Positions 1 to 8,756 are shown, numbered from the stretch's first letter. The stretch is 64,000 bases of DNA from Chersky-840 sp036511675 (GCA_036511675.1 DATCBU010000013.1:26023-90022), one strand, 5' to 3'. A program made the numbers and translations. Notes: generated from the letters alone by a model not told the origin.

Positions 1-183
1 GGGCGCCGGCTGGTGACCGAAACGATCGAGGAGTTCGAAGCAGCACGCCATCAGCTGCGTCTGGCGTTGTTCGCGTTGGGCAAGGAAGAGGGCGCCTCCA
101 TAAGCGAGGTTGGACGAGTACTCGGAATCTCGCGACAGCTCGCCTCCCGGCTGGCGGCGGAGTCAGAGGAGAAGTGGCCCTGA
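1..183 (+). CDS. C-terminal part of a small helix-turn-helix DNA-binding protein (5' end outside window)
   Basis: An open frame runs from the first base to a TGA at 181-183, giving 60 visible residues with no start codon that must be the start, so the gene is cut by the window edge. The last half (from about residue 32) reads ISEVGRVLGISRQLASRLA, a typical helix-turn-helix in which RQLASRLA would be the recognition helix. The first visible half is a charged amphipathic helix. It lies about 110 bp before whiB on the same strand. A small regulator is likely; partner and target cannot be told. Confidence 0.6.
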   Translation, partial: GRRLVTETIEEFEAARHQLRLALFALGKEEGASISEVGRVLGISRQLASRLAAESEEKWP

Positions 184-291
184 GGGGAGCTCACAGGACG
201 CTCACAGAAATCTCACGGGAACTTCAAAGCATCACCCGGTCCAATTGGTTTGGCGGGGATTCGAACTGCCCGACGGCGTCAGAGGAGCACG

Positions 292-537
292 ATGGACACC
301 GACTGGATGAGCCAAGGCAGGTGCAAGAACATGGATCCCGCACTGTTCTTCCCCAGTGACGGGATTGGTGTGCAGGCCGCCCAGCGAGTCTGTGTCGAGT
401 GCCCCGTGATCGCCCCCTGCCTGAGTTACGCCTTGATCAATCGGATCGACGAGGGCGTCTGGGGCGGTGCCTCAGAGCGTCACCGGAAGCGTCTCCTGGG
501 ACAGCACCGTCGGCTCAATGCCCTCGCAGCGAGGTAA
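292..537 (+). CDS. WhiB-family iron-sulfur transcription factor
   Basis: This 81-aa protein has the WhiB layout. Four cysteines at 11, 34, 37 and 43 (C...CxxCx5C) would bind a [4Fe-4S] cluster, followed by the family turn GVWGG at 55-59 and a basic RHRKR stretch for DNA contact. The ATG at 292 is chosen over an in-frame TTG at 250 because AGAGGAG lies 6-8 bases ahead of it and the family usually starts close to the first cysteine. WhiB proteins are actinobacterial regulators that work with the primary sigma factor and sense redox or NO. The paralogue cannot be named from sequence alone. Confidence 0.93.
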   Translation: MDTDWMSQGRCKNMDPALFFPSDGIGVQAAQRVCVECPVIAPCLSYALINRIDEGVWGGASERHRKRLLGQHRRLNALAAR

Positions 538-683
538 CCGCCCGCAACCCGGCTGAAACGACCAGGACGAACCAGCGCCTACCCATTCCCATCATCTCCC
601 GTGAATCTTGCGCATTCCCATTGGGTCGCAAGCGGATAGAAGATCCTCCGGCTGGGGCCGCACTGCCCAGTTACTGTACCGAC

Positions 684-1592
684 ATGGCTCGAAACCCTAT
701 GAGCGCAGACGAGGTCGCCGCCCTCCATGCACGGCTCTCGAACTGGGGACGCTGGGGGCCCGACGACCAGCTCGGTGCCCTCAACTTCATCACCGCGGGT
801 GTCACGACGGCTGCGACATCGACGGTGCACTCGGGACTGACGGTGTCCTGTGCCCGCCCCCTGCCTACCCAACCCGCGCCAGACAACCTCGCTCCGGTCG
901 TCCACCACATGATCGGGACTGCCACCGAGGGCTATGGCGCCGACTACTTCGCGCTGGCGCCCCATGGATATGCGACAACGCACATCGACGCCCTCTGCCA
1001 CATCTTCCATGAAGGCAAGATGTACAACGGCTACTCGTGCGAGTCGGTCACGGCGCACGGAGCGGGCAAGCTCGGTATCCACCACCTCCGATCAGGAGTC
1101 GTGACCCGGGGGATCTTGCTCGACGTCCCCGCCGTCCGAGGTGTCGAGGCACTGGCGCCGGGTGAGCCCATCTTTCCCGAGGATCTCGAAGCCGCAGAAC
1201 AGGCAGCCGGAATCACGGTACGACGGGGGGACGCGCTCTTGGTGCGGACAGGTCGTTGGCGCTGGCGTGCGGTCCACGGCGCCTGGACGCCGAGCCAGGG
1301 CATGGCGGGGCTCGACGCCTCGTGTCTGGCCTGGCTCCACCAGCGTGAGGTCGCCGTGCTCGGGAGCGACGGGGTATCCGACGTCATGCCCTCGCGCGTC
1401 GAAAAGGTGGGTATGCCGGTCCACACGGTGGCCATTGTGGCCATGGGTATCCACCTTCTCGACAACCTCGATCTCGATACCTTGTCGCTAGCGTGCACGA
1501 CCGCCGCCCGCTGGGAGTTCCTCCTCGTGGTGGCCCCCCTCGTTCTCGATTACGGCACGGCATCACCCGTGAACCCGATCGGAATCTTCTAG
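684..1592 (+). CDS. Cyclase / kynurenine-formamidase-like metal hydrolase
   Basis: The 302-aa product has the cyclase-family metal site near residues 94-106, HGYATTHIDALCH, in place of the common HxGTHxDxxxH. Members are Mn- or Zn-dependent amidases or lactonases such as arylformamidase. The N-terminal phrase WGRWGPDDQLGALNFI is typical of the long bacterial branch of about 300 residues. ATG 684 is preferred because the upstream part of the frame, back to 399, overlaps whiB in another frame and has no family character. A second ATG lies 15 bases downstream. Substrate unknown; no tryptophan-catabolism genes are nearby. Confidence 0.85.
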   Translation: MARNPMSADEVAALHARLSNWGRWGPDDQLGALNFITAGVTTAATSTVHSGLTVSCARPLPTQPAPDNLAPVVHHMIGTATEGYGADYFALAPHGYATTHIDALCHIFHEGKMYNGYSCESVTAHGAGKLGIHHLRSGVVTRGILLDVPAVRGVEALAPGEPIFPEDLEAAEQAAGITVRRGDALLVRTGRWRWRAVHGAWTPSQGMAGLDASCLAWLHQREVAVLGSDGVSDVMPSRVEKVGMPVHTVAIVAMGIHLLDNLDLDTLSLACTTAARWEFLLVVAPLVLDYGTASPVNPIGIF

Positions 1593-1610
1593 GCGAAAGG
1601 CTGATGTCTG

Positions 1611-1766
1611 TTGAGCGAGGGGTCCGACGTCGATGTGGGGCGTGCCCCCATCTGCCCGTATTGTGGTGTCACCGCCCTTCCGGCAGATCTCTCGCACGTC
1701 ATCGACTCGGTGTTCGTGTGCGACAACGCCGAGTGTGACGCCTTCGGTGACGTCGTCGAGTCGTAG
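1611..1766 (+). CDS. 51-aa zinc-ribbon-like small protein
   Basis: A short frame from TTG 1611 to TAG 1764-1766 encodes a protein with two cysteine knuckles, ICPYCG near residue 15 and VCDNAEC near residue 37, giving CxxC and CxxxxC as in small zinc ribbons. The C-terminus is acidic. An in-frame TGA at 1602-1604 limits the start to CTG 1608, TTG 1611 or GTG 1635; GAAAGG about 10 bases ahead favours TTG 1611. It starts 19 bases after the cyclase stop and may be cotranscribed with it. No function can be assigned. The cysteine spacing is what argues that it is real. Confidence 0.6.
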   Translation: MSEGSDVDVGRAPICPYCGVTALPADLSHVIDSVFVCDNAECDAFGDVVES

Positions 1767-1779
1767 GCGCACAGCAATG

Positions 1780-2259
1780 TCAGACGGGCTCCATGCCATG
1801 TCGCCGCATGAGGGCCAGCTCCGTCTCACGGTCGGGTGGTTGGGGCGACGACCACAGTTGTTCCAAGTCCTCGAAATACCCGTCCAGGGCGGGAGCGTGC
1901 AGGACGAGGAGCCGAGCGGGCTGATCACCGGTGTTCCCAAAGGTGTGCGATTCGCCCGCGGTGACCAGGACGAAGGTCCCGTGCGCACCTTGGAACACGT
2001 CGTCGGCCACGCGGAACTCCACGATCCCGTCCAGGACGAAGTAGGCCTCTTCGTTTCCGACGTGCCGGTGCGCCGGTGGCATCCGCCCACCCGGGGGCAA
2101 CGTCCTTTCCATCAGGGAGAATCGCCCCTGTGTCGTCGATGCCGTGGCTTTGAACCACATCTCGCTCCCACGCGCCTCGCGGCGTAGGCCCTCACCGCTC
2201 TCCCAACGGAGCACGACATACCTCCAACGCTCGAGTGCAACAACCGTTCCCGGGGCCAC
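1780..2259 (-). CDS. Single-domain cupin protein
   Basis: This 159-aa frame holds both cupin motifs. PPAHRH near 61-66 with a later Glu gives the first metal-binding half, and a G..GESHTFGNTG stretch near 102-111 supplies the second His. The fold is a small beta-barrel that usually binds one divalent metal. The start is uncertain: GTG 2259 keeps a 33-residue leader, while ATG 2160 has GGGAG just upstream and gives 126 aa. The gene meets the small zinc-ribbon gene tail to tail and lies downstream of two minus-strand genes. Cupins range from dioxygenases to sugar-binding regulators, so the role is open. Confidence 0.8.
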   Translation of the reverse strand: MAPGTVVALERWRYVVLRWESGEGLRREARGSEMWFKATASTTQGRFSLMERTLPPGGRMPPAHRHVGNEEAYFVLDGIVEFRVADDVFQGAHGTFVLVTAGESHTFGNTGDQPARLLVLHAPALDGYFEDLEQLWSSPQPPDRETELALMRRHGMEPV

Positions 2260-2283
2260 TCTCAGAGATCCCCCCGTCGACGA

Positions 2284-2610
2284 TCAGGGGGGAGTCACCG
2301 TCCAACCTCGACGCTGCAATTCGGCGGCCAGGTCCTGGGCGGGCGTGCGGCGAAGCGACGGCGGTGCCGACGAAAGCCGGGATGCAGGCACGCGAGGTGC
2401 GACGGTCTCGCCGTGCTCTGCGTCCTGCATCCGGGTGATGAGCTCGCTGGCCTCCTCGCGGGTGAACTTCCCGGCGCCCTGGCGCTGGGTGAACCCCATG
2501 GGGCCTCGGGCCACACGGAAGTCCGAATGTCCTGCGTCGTTGAGCAGGGCCAAAAGCTCCCGCACCTGGCTCGCCGACGCAGGGGGCCCCGACTGTTGAC
2601 CGAATGTCAC
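2284..2610 (-). CDS. Conserved-looking hypothetical protein, 108 aa
   Basis: The GTG-started frame encodes a soluble protein with no signal peptide or membrane segment. It begins with a helical stretch (QVRELLALLNDAGH), then a Gly/Arg-rich middle (ARGPMGFTQRQGAGKFT), then TREEASELITRMQDAE, which looks like a second helix pair. Arg-rich and Ala-rich helices close the chain. I do not recognise a catalytic motif. It lies 24 bp upstream of the cupin gene on the same strand, so the two may share a transcript. Helical pattern and third-position G/C bias support coding; function unknown. Confidence 0.6.
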   Translation of the reverse strand: MTFGQQSGPPASASQVRELLALLNDAGHSDFRVARGPMGFTQRQGAGKFTREEASELITRMQDAEHGETVAPRVPASRLSSAPPSLRRTPAQDLAAELQRRGWTVTPP

Positions 2611-2693
2611 GGCTCACAGTCTTGCCCAACCGCCGCGATCCGAACGGGATGGCACCGCCTTTGGCGCCAGGGGCCATCCGGATCCGTGCACCG

Positions 2694-3623
2694 TCAGGAC
2701 GAGCGTGGGCCCGCGGCGGCGGGCTGCGATGCTGGGGTCAGAAACGAGACGTGCCAACGAGTGTCGATGGCGTCGACCACGGCGCGCGCCAGGACTGCAG
2801 CGCCGGCTGGAGTGAGGTGGACGCCGTCGGGAGTCCGCAGCGGCACCGGGTGACCAGACAGGTCGTCTCCGGTCGTCGTGTAAAGCCCTGAAGACCCTGC
2901 CAGCGCTGCATTCGACGAGACAAACAACGCCTCTGGGAATGCCTGGGTCTCGCGTTGGTAGATGACGTCTTCTCGGCCCATGGCAGCGTCGAGATCGGGG
3001 TTCGCCATCCGAGGCATGCCCACCCACACCACACGCGCCCCGGCGTCGGTAGCCTCTCGCAAGAGGTCATCGACGCGCTGGGTATAACCGGCCACCCAGG
3101 CCAGGGTGCCCGGGGCCGCCGCGGACCCGTCGAGGTCGAGGCCCTGGTCATCGTTGGCGCCGATGAAGACCACCACGACCTGAGGGCGGTCGGTGGTCAA
3201 AAGGCCGGCAAGGTGCACAGGCCAGTTGACGTCCGTGACGTTCGAGAGGCCCGAGTCGCCCAGCGAAGCAACCGTGGTCAGGGCCGATCCTGCGGCGTCG
3301 AGTTGGGACCGGAGTTGGTCCCCGAGGTCGATCCCGAGTGAGTCGCCGATCTCGAGCACGTGCAAAGGTGCGGCGGTGATGCGTCGGAGGCCGGGAGGGA
3401 TTGGTGCCCGACGGGTGGAGGTGCCCCCGGCGACGACGCCGGTGGCCGGCTCGGTGGGCCGAAGGATCGTCGTGCCCTCAGGCATGGGTGGGCGGCCTCT
3501 CGGGATCGACACCACCGCCCCCGTGACCACGGTGACGACGGCGACGGCGATGGCGATGGCGATGGCGCCGTAGGTCCGTACGCGAATGGGCCGCCGCCGG
3601 GCGCGAGGCGCGGCGATGCTCAC
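2694..3623 (-). CDS. Membrane-anchored SGNH/GDSL hydrolase
   Basis: The 309-aa product has an N-terminal membrane segment at about 18-40 (Ala/Ile/Val-rich after Arg residues), then an extracellular SGNH esterase domain. Visible blocks are EIGDSLG (nucleophile Ser about 95), GANDDQG (block III, about 155-161) and DGVHLT (catalytic Asp and His about 266 and 269). The membrane segment is encoded by perfect GGCGAT hexamers at 3546-3563. The gene is divergent from a second SGNH gene at 3851. Similar actinobacterial proteins act on acylated cell-surface glycans, but the substrate here is inference. Confidence 0.85.
   Translation of the reverse strand: MSIAAPRARRRPIRVRTYGAIAIAIAVAVVTVVTGAVVSIPRGRPPMPEGTTILRPTEPATGVVAGGTSTRRAPIPPGLRRITAAPLHVLEIGDSLGIDLGDQLRSQLDAAGSALTTVASLGDSGLSNVTDVNWPVHLAGLLTTDRPQVVVVFIGANDDQGLDLDGSAAAPGTLAWVAGYTQRVDDLLREATDAGARVVWVGMPRMANPDLDAAMGREDVIYQRETQAFPEALFVSSNAALAGSSGLYTTTGDDLSGHPVPLRTPDGVHLTPAGAAVLARAVVDAIDTRWHVSFLTPASQPAAAGPRSS
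3546..3563. repeat. Three tandem GGCGAT hexamers inside an SGNH-hydrolase membrane segment
   Basis: Three perfect copies of GGCGAT occupy 3546-3563, flanked by degenerate copies. On the minus strand they encode alternating Ala-Ile pairs in the membrane anchor of the 2694-3623 hydrolase. The unit is six bases, so copy-number change would stay in frame and lengthen or shorten the anchor by two residues per step. Confidence 0.7.
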
Positions 3624-3850
3624 GGTGCGGCGGTCTGATCCATGCCTCTCTCACGAACCAGCTGCCGTTGAGGTTGACCCCCCGTACTCGCGCCGCTGCG
3701 CCGTCACTGACGGGAGCTTTCCGTGGGACCGGAATATGGGTACATTTCTGTCCGACTCGGGCCGCCTTGGCCTGCGGCTCTTGGAACTGGTGGGGGCACG
3801 ATGGACCTGGATGGCTGGTGTCCTGACCCTTGTTGTGATCGGGGGCTTCG

Positions 3851-4888
3851 ATGACCGAGGGAGGAGTACCGGGCCCACTGGGGGAACCGTCGGAAGGCGG
3901 GGCTCCCAGCCGCAAAGCAGGGTGGTATCGGGACCGGAAGACCGGGCAACGGCGCTTTTGGAACGGCGTCTCGTGGACCGACCTTTCCGGCGCCATCACC
4001 CCCTTCACCGTCAGGCCCGAGCCACTATCCACGGCGCCGCCGCCCCCTCCGGTGACCCCGAAGAGGGTCATCGACCGGCGTATCAAAGCGACCGGCGCCT
4101 TGACTGCGCTTCTGATCCTTCTTCTGGTGGTGGCGGTGACGGTCGCGCTGAGCAACACCGGGACGACTCCGGTGTCGGCGAGCCAGACGGTCCCTCCCAC
4201 GACGGTGCCCCTGGATACCGGTCCGAGCTCGGTGCTCGACGACACCACCACCACCTCGCCTCTCGAATCAACGACGACCAGTTCTGCCACGACAGTGCCG
4301 GGAGGTTCCGAGACGACCAACCCGGTGACCACGGGGGCACCTGGTGCCAGTACTGCAGTGACGAGCCCCGAGATCCCGAATCCGGCCGGCAATGTGGCCA
4401 TCATCGGAGATTCGATCACCAAGCTCGCCGAAACCGATCTGGCCCATGCCTTACACGACTACAAGCTCTACATCGATGCCGTGTCGAAGACGACCATGGC
4501 CGAGCACCTGCAGAAGATCGAGGCGCTGGCGAGCGACGGCCAACCCCGGGACTGGGTGATCGAGCTCGGGACGAACGACGCATTGCCTGAGCCTTCGAAC
4601 CCGAACTGGGCGTCGGACTTCGCCAACGAGGTCGCCGCGCTGCAGGGACAGCGCTGTGTCGTGTTCCTGACCGTCAATCCCCGCCTCGGACCGATCGGCA
4701 CGGGGATCAACGCCGCCATCGCCAGTGCCGTGGCCACCCACCCCAACTTCCATTCCATCGACTGGGGTGACATCGAGTTTCGCAAGCCCCAATGGCTGGT
4801 GTCGGACGGCATTCATCCCACAAAAGCAGGCCAGGTCGAGCTCACCAAACTCGACCACCAAGCTATTCGCAGCTGCCAGGATCAGTGA
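3851..4888 (+). CDS. DUF2510 - transmembrane - SGNH hydrolase fusion
   Basis: The 345-aa protein starts with a DUF2510-like motif at about 24-44 (AGWYRDRKTGQRRFWNG then SWT). After this come one membrane segment at about 80-100, a Ser/Thr/Pro-rich linker to about 175, and an SGNH domain. The domain has IGDSIT (Ser about 188), GTNDA (about 240) and DGIHPT near 312. The N-terminus is therefore cytoplasmic and the esterase extracellular. ATG 3851 is preceded by GGGGGC. It is divergent from the other SGNH gene and followed after 13 bp by an alpha/beta hydrolase. The low-complexity linker resembles cell-wall-spanning stalks. Confidence 0.85.
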   Translation: MTEGGVPGPLGEPSEGGAPSRKAGWYRDRKTGQRRFWNGVSWTDLSGAITPFTVRPEPLSTAPPPPPVTPKRVIDRRIKATGALTALLILLLVVAVTVALSNTGTTPVSASQTVPPTTVPLDTGPSSVLDDTTTTSPLESTTTSSATTVPGGSETTNPVTTGAPGASTAVTSPEIPNPAGNVAIIGDSITKLAETDLAHALHDYKLYIDAVSKTTMAEHLQKIEALASDGQPRDWVIELGTNDALPEPSNPNWASDFANEVAALQGQRCVVFLTVNPRLGPIGTGINAAIASAVATHPNFHSIDWGDIEFRKPQWLVSDGIHPTKAGQVELTKLDHQAIRSCQDQ

Positions 4889-4901
4889 CCCGCGGACGTC
4901 G

Positions 4902-5648
4902 GTGGCCTGCGGATCGAACCCTGTGGTGCTCGTCCACGGCGCCTGGCACGGCGCCTGGTGCTGGGGACCAGTCATCAGCGCCCTCGACGAGCGCGGTGTC
5001 CGCTCCGTGGCCATCGACCTCCCCGGGCACGGTGACGACCCTGGGTTGCTTTCGGACCTCCACGGTGATGCCGACCGTGTCCGGCATGTCTTGGACGGTT
5101 TCACTGAGCCCGTGGTCCTCGTCGGACACTCGTATGGCGGCGTGGTCATCACCGAGGCCGGGATGCATCCCGGTGTGGCGCATCTCGTCTATGTGGCCTC
5201 GTTCAACCTTGACGAGGGGGAGTCGGCGATGAGCGCCGCGGTCAAGGCTTCCACCGCCGCCGCTCTGGACCATGCCGACCGCCCCGATGTGCTGGGTCAT
5301 CTCCACATGGCGGTGGACGGAACGAGCACAGTTGAAGCCGAGGGTGCTCGAGTCCTCTTCTACAACGATTGCTCGCGCGAGGTCAGCGACTGGGCCGTGA
5401 CGCGCCTCGGGGCCCAGAGGATCGAGACCCTGTCCCAGTGTCCCGACGCCGTGGCCTGGCGGCACAAGCCCTCCACCTACGCCGTCTGTGCTGCCGACAA
5501 CATCGTGCATCCCGGCCTGCAGCGCATCCTGGCGCGCCGAGCAGACGACGTCGTGGATTGGCCGACCGGGCATTCCCCCTTCCTCAGCCGGCCGGACTTG
5601 GTCGCCGAGCTGCTGTCCACGGTGGCGCGTCGGTCGGTGGTGGATTGA
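4902..5648 (+). CDS. Alpha/beta hydrolase (esterase-like)
   Basis: The product (248 aa from GTG 4902) has LVHGAWHGAWCW as oxyanion region, GHSYGGV as nucleophile elbow and a C-terminal GHSPFLSRP region that would hold the catalytic His. This is the pattern of small hydrolases annotated as methyl esterase or EstA-like. The frame extends upstream to 4725, but that part overlaps the SGNH gene and is spurious. GTG 4902, 13 bp after the SGNH stop, and GTG 4923 are the candidate starts; neither has a strong Shine-Dalgarno sequence, which suggests translational coupling. Substrate unknown. Confidence 0.85.
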   Translation: MACGSNPVVLVHGAWHGAWCWGPVISALDERGVRSVAIDLPGHGDDPGLLSDLHGDADRVRHVLDGFTEPVVLVGHSYGGVVITEAGMHPGVAHLVYVASFNLDEGESAMSAAVKASTAAALDHADRPDVLGHLHMAVDGTSTVEAEGARVLFYNDCSREVSDWAVTRLGAQRIETLSQCPDAVAWRHKPSTYAVCAADNIVHPGLQRILARRADDVVDWPTGHSPFLSRPDLVAELLSTVARRSVVD

Positions 5649-6205
5649 ACACTTCGGCTTGGCGACCGGTGCCATGACGGATGGGGCTGGCATGGTGGCA
5701 GTGCCCCGTGCCGTTGCGACAGACCTTGGTGCTCGTCATTGTTGACGATGGCACCCGGAGCATGGCTAGGTCATGATTTGCGTCGTCAGGAAACCTGCGT
5801 AGCCCCGACCGTGGGGTTGCTCAGAGCGACGCGGGAACCGCTGGGCCCTGCCCCCCAAGGTCACATGGCCTGGCGGCTCCCACGTCGAGCTGATTTCCAC
5901 TGGCGCCGGCCTGTCGAGGGTGTGGCGCTACACGTGGCCGAGGGCGGGAGGCTCGAGGTCGAGTCCTGATGGTGTTCCCCGAGCGCGACAGGGGCGCAGG
6001 GACCTTGGCGGGTGGTCCCTACGCCCCGTCGCACAGCTGCCCCCGTATCCCCCCAGGGTCCGTCGTCGGAACGGCGGAGACCGAAAAACTCGGGATGACC
6101 AGCGGCTTGTCACCCTAGCATGACGCACTGGCACAGCGGTGTGCCACCCCACGGACGCTCTGACCTGGGCGAGCGCCGAAACTCGTGCTGACGGACCCCG
6201 GCACC
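5649..6205. other. 557-bp intergenic stretch
   Basis: This lies between two genes that converge here. The only clear structure is a hairpin at 5728-5755. Short open frames exist on both strands but have no ribosome-binding site or recognisable motif. I see no tRNA or repeat. Confidence 0.6.
5728..5755 (+). terminator. Hairpin downstream of the alpha/beta hydrolase gene
   Basis: TCGTCA (5733-5738) and TGACGA (5743-5748) form a perfect 6-bp stem with loop TTGT. It is extended by GGTGC (5728-5732) pairing with GCACC (5751-5755) across a two-base bulge. It sits 80 bp after the hydrolase stop. There is no T-tract, so termination is uncertain. Confidence 0.35.
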
Positions 6206-7576
6206 TTAGAGGCGGTCGAGGATTTCCGTCGCGGCGCGCTGCCCCGACAGCACGGCCCCGTCGATGGACCCATGTGACCGCGTCGAGGTCTCGGTCCCCG
6301 CCCAGTGGACCCGTCCGAAGGGCTCGCGCAGGAGCGGCCCGTAGCGGGTCAGGATCCCCGGCGGGAAGTGCGCCATCGAGCACCCGCGGGTCCACGGCTC
6401 GGTCCACCACTCCGTCTCGATGAACTCGAGCGGTGCCGAGGCCCGGGGGCCGAATCGGGCCTTGAGGGCGTCGAGTACGGCCCGGCGCCTCTCACCCTCG
6501 GCGAGCCGGCCGACACGCTCGGCCACGGGGCCGAAGGTGAACGACGCCATGACGCCGGGCATCCCCGACGCCGGCGAGGCATCGAGGGTCACCTCGGCTG
6601 CGGAACCGGGCCCGGCGCTCTGACCGCTGAAGCCATCGGTTCGCCAGAAGGGCTCGTCGTACACCACGAGAGTCTTCGACTCCGGGCCGGCGATGGCGCT
6701 CGAGTACAGGGCTGTCCGGTCACGGGGGAGCTCCGGATCGAAGGCGATCTCCAAGGCGAGCACCGGCGGGACGCACACCACTGCGTGGCGAGCCGATACC
6801 GTGACGCCTTCGGCGGCCACCTCGACAAGATCTTCGCGCTGGGTGATCGAACGGACCGGAGCCGCCAGTCGGACGGCATCGCCCATGGACTCGGCCATTC
6901 GTCGGGCCATGAGTCCTGCGCCACCTTCGACCATGTTCTCCTGCGAACCGCCCTTGATGGAGAAGAGCGTGTTGATGCTTCCGTGTGCCCGCACCAGGAA
7001 CAGCAGGTGGAGGTAGGAGGTCTCGTCCAGACTCCCGGTGAACAGGCCGCGCACGGCCATATCGAACAGATCCCGCGCCAAAGTCGTCCGGATCCCTGAG
7101 CGCTCGAACCACCAGGCCACCGAGCGCGAATCCCATTCCGATGCTCGTCGCGCCGTCCACGGAGCGTCGATCGGGATGCGCTTGGCCGTCCAATCCAGCT
7201 TGGCCTGTGCCAGCGCGATCGTGAGCACCGCCAGCGGGCTGATCTTCGGGATGAGCCCCCGGTAGCGCAACATCCGTCCCTCGTCGACCAGAAGGTGTGC
7301 CCCTTTGACCCAGGTCTTGTAGGTGGGGACACCGAAGTCGTGGGCGAGCCCGAACGCCGCGTCGTGGCGCGGGGCCAGCCACGCGCCTCCTCGGTCTACC
7401 GCAGTTCCGTCGGACAGGTGCTGTGTCCAGATCCGGCCCCCGACACGGTCGCGTGCTTCGAGCACGACGACGGACCTGCCGCTCTGGTGCAGCCGCTGGG
7501 CGGCGGTGAGCCCGGCGTACCCGGCCCCAACTACGCACACATCGGCATCGATCCGCTCGGGCATGCGGGACTGCAC
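6206..7576 (-). CDS. FAD-dependent amine oxidase (flavin monoamine oxidase family)
   Basis: The 456-aa protein opens with an ADP-binding Rossmann motif, VVGAGYAGLTAAQRL, near residue 16. An acidic end of strand 2 (VVLEARDRVGGR) follows, and then the family's GGAWLAPRH motif. The C-terminus has the FAD-contacting block WAGTETSTRSHGSIDGAV. This is the layout of monoamine oxidases and related polyamine or amino-acid oxidases. GTG 7576 and ATG 7564 are both possible starts; neither has a good Shine-Dalgarno sequence. It lies 43 bp downstream of an amidohydrolase gene on the same strand, so the two may form a small catabolic operon. Substrate unknown. Confidence 0.9.
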   Translation of the reverse strand: MQSRMPERIDADVCVVGAGYAGLTAAQRLHQSGRSVVVLEARDRVGGRIWTQHLSDGTAVDRGGAWLAPRHDAAFGLAHDFGVPTYKTWVKGAHLLVDEGRMLRYRGLIPKISPLAVLTIALAQAKLDWTAKRIPIDAPWTARRASEWDSRSVAWWFERSGIRTTLARDLFDMAVRGLFTGSLDETSYLHLLFLVRAHGSINTLFSIKGGSQENMVEGGAGLMARRMAESMGDAVRLAAPVRSITQREDLVEVAAEGVTVSARHAVVCVPPVLALEIAFDPELPRDRTALYSSAIAGPESKTLVVYDEPFWRTDGFSGQSAGPGSAAEVTLDASPASGMPGVMASFTFGPVAERVGRLAEGERRRAVLDALKARFGPRASAPLEFIETEWWTEPWTRGCSMAHFPPGILTRYGPLLREPFGRVHWAGTETSTRSHGSIDGAVLSGQRAATEILDRL

Positions 7577-7619
7577 CGTAATCGGGTCCGGTGCCCTGTG
7601 CTCCGCCGCCGTCCGGCAG

Positions 7620-8756
7620 TCAGCTCGTCAGCAGGGTGGCGATGTTGCGGTGGAAGAGGCCGTCGTCCTGGTCGGGGAGACAGCCGGTACGTGCGTAGTC
7701 CTCGAGTGGTGTGGCGGTCCCCTCAGAATGAGGGAAGTCGCTGCAGCACATGAACAGATCTCCGGACTTGGCCGTGAGGCGGGCCGGCTGCTCGTACGAG
7801 AAGGACGCGACGCGTACCTGACGGCGGAAGTACTCGCTCGGTCTGAGCTCGAGCGGCGCCAGAGGGCGCCCGTTGAGCGCCGATGTGAAGTCCCATCCAC
7901 CGTCGAGCATGAGCAAGTACTGGGGCACCCAGATCGAGGAGAGCTCCACGATCCCGATGCGCAATCCCGGGTGCCGTGCCAGTGTCCCGTTGACGATGAG
8001 GTCGGTCACGGCGATGGCCGGTTGCACCCACAAGAAGATCGACTCGATCACGGGCACGAAGCTGTCATCGGGATCGGTGTAGAAGGCATCGTCGAGGACG
8101 CGTGGTTGGTCCGCCACATGGAACACCGGTGTGATCCCATGGTCGACGAATGCCGCCCACATTCGGTCGTGATCGGGATGCGACAAGGGTCGCCCGTCGA
8201 TCGCCGCCGGCGCGATCATGGCGAGTACGACACCGGCTGACGAGAGCTCGGCCAGTTGCGCCTCGACCCATTCCGGGTTGCGCAACGTGAGATGGGCCAC
8301 CGGATGCAGGCGTCCCCGGCCCTCGGTCACGACCGTTCCACACCATCGGTTCCAGGCGGCCATGTTGGCGGTGAGCGCCGTCAGCGACTTCGAAAGGCGA
8401 CGTTCCCACAACAATCCGAAGTTGGGGAACACCACGGCTTCGTCGAGGCCCATGGTGTCGAGATGGGCGGCGCGAGCGGACGGGTCCCAGTAGTGGGTGG
8501 GGAGTGTCTCGTCGTAGTCGTACTCGGGAGGAAGCTGGTCTCGACATCTTTGGCGATGGCGTCCCAAGACGGCGGTGTCCCCGGGAATCTGCACGTCGGC
8601 GACGTCGAGTCGCTGCCCCCGCCATGTGAGCCAGGGGTAGCCGAGGTCGTCATCCACGATGGCGAGCGCGTCGTCTCTGGAGGCGGGATCGATGTGCTCC
8701 GCCCACAAGGTCCGGCTCTCGTATAGGTGCTGGTCCGAGTCGATGATGATGGTCAC
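7620..8756 (-). CDS. Amidohydrolase-2 family metal-dependent hydrolase
   Basis: The 378-aa protein begins DSDQHLYES, matching the N-terminal DxHxH-like motif of TIM-barrel amidohydrolase-2 enzymes. It has FHVADQP near 225 (barrel His) and a late CCSDFPHSEG near 340, where Asp and His are the usual ligand or catalytic residues. WVPQYLLMLDGGW is also typical of this branch. Relatives are decarboxylases and hydrolases of aromatic or lactone substrates such as ACMSD. The second His of the N-terminal pair is replaced (HLY), so metal binding may differ. It is followed by an amine oxidase 43 bp downstream. Confidence 0.85.
   Translation of the reverse strand: MTIIIDSDQHLYESRTLWAEHIDPASRDDALAIVDDDLGYPWLTWRGQRLDVADVQIPGDTAVLGRHRQRCRDQLPPEYDYDETLPTHYWDPSARAAHLDTMGLDEAVVFPNFGLLWERRLSKSLTALTANMAAWNRWCGTVVTEGRGRLHPVAHLTLRNPEWVEAQLAELSSAGVVLAMIAPAAIDGRPLSHPDHDRMWAAFVDHGITPVFHVADQPRVLDDAFYTDPDDSFVPVIESIFLWVQPAIAVTDLIVNGTLARHPGLRIGIVELSSIWVPQYLLMLDGGWDFTSALNGRPLAPLELRPSEYFRRQVRVASFSYEQPARLTAKSGDLFMCCSDFPHSEGTATPLEDYARTGCLPDQDDGLFHRNIATLLTS

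Noticed and set aside
240..275. Sequence GGGGATTCGAAC near whiB looks like the T-arm of a tRNA on the minus strand
   Set aside because: The stem bases do not pair around the TTCGAAT loop and there is no room for an acceptor stem, so it is a chance match and not a tRNA or attachment site.
5739..5969. 76-codon frame in the 5.7-6.2 kb spacer
   Set aside because: No ribosome-binding site, starts inside a hairpin, and no motif.
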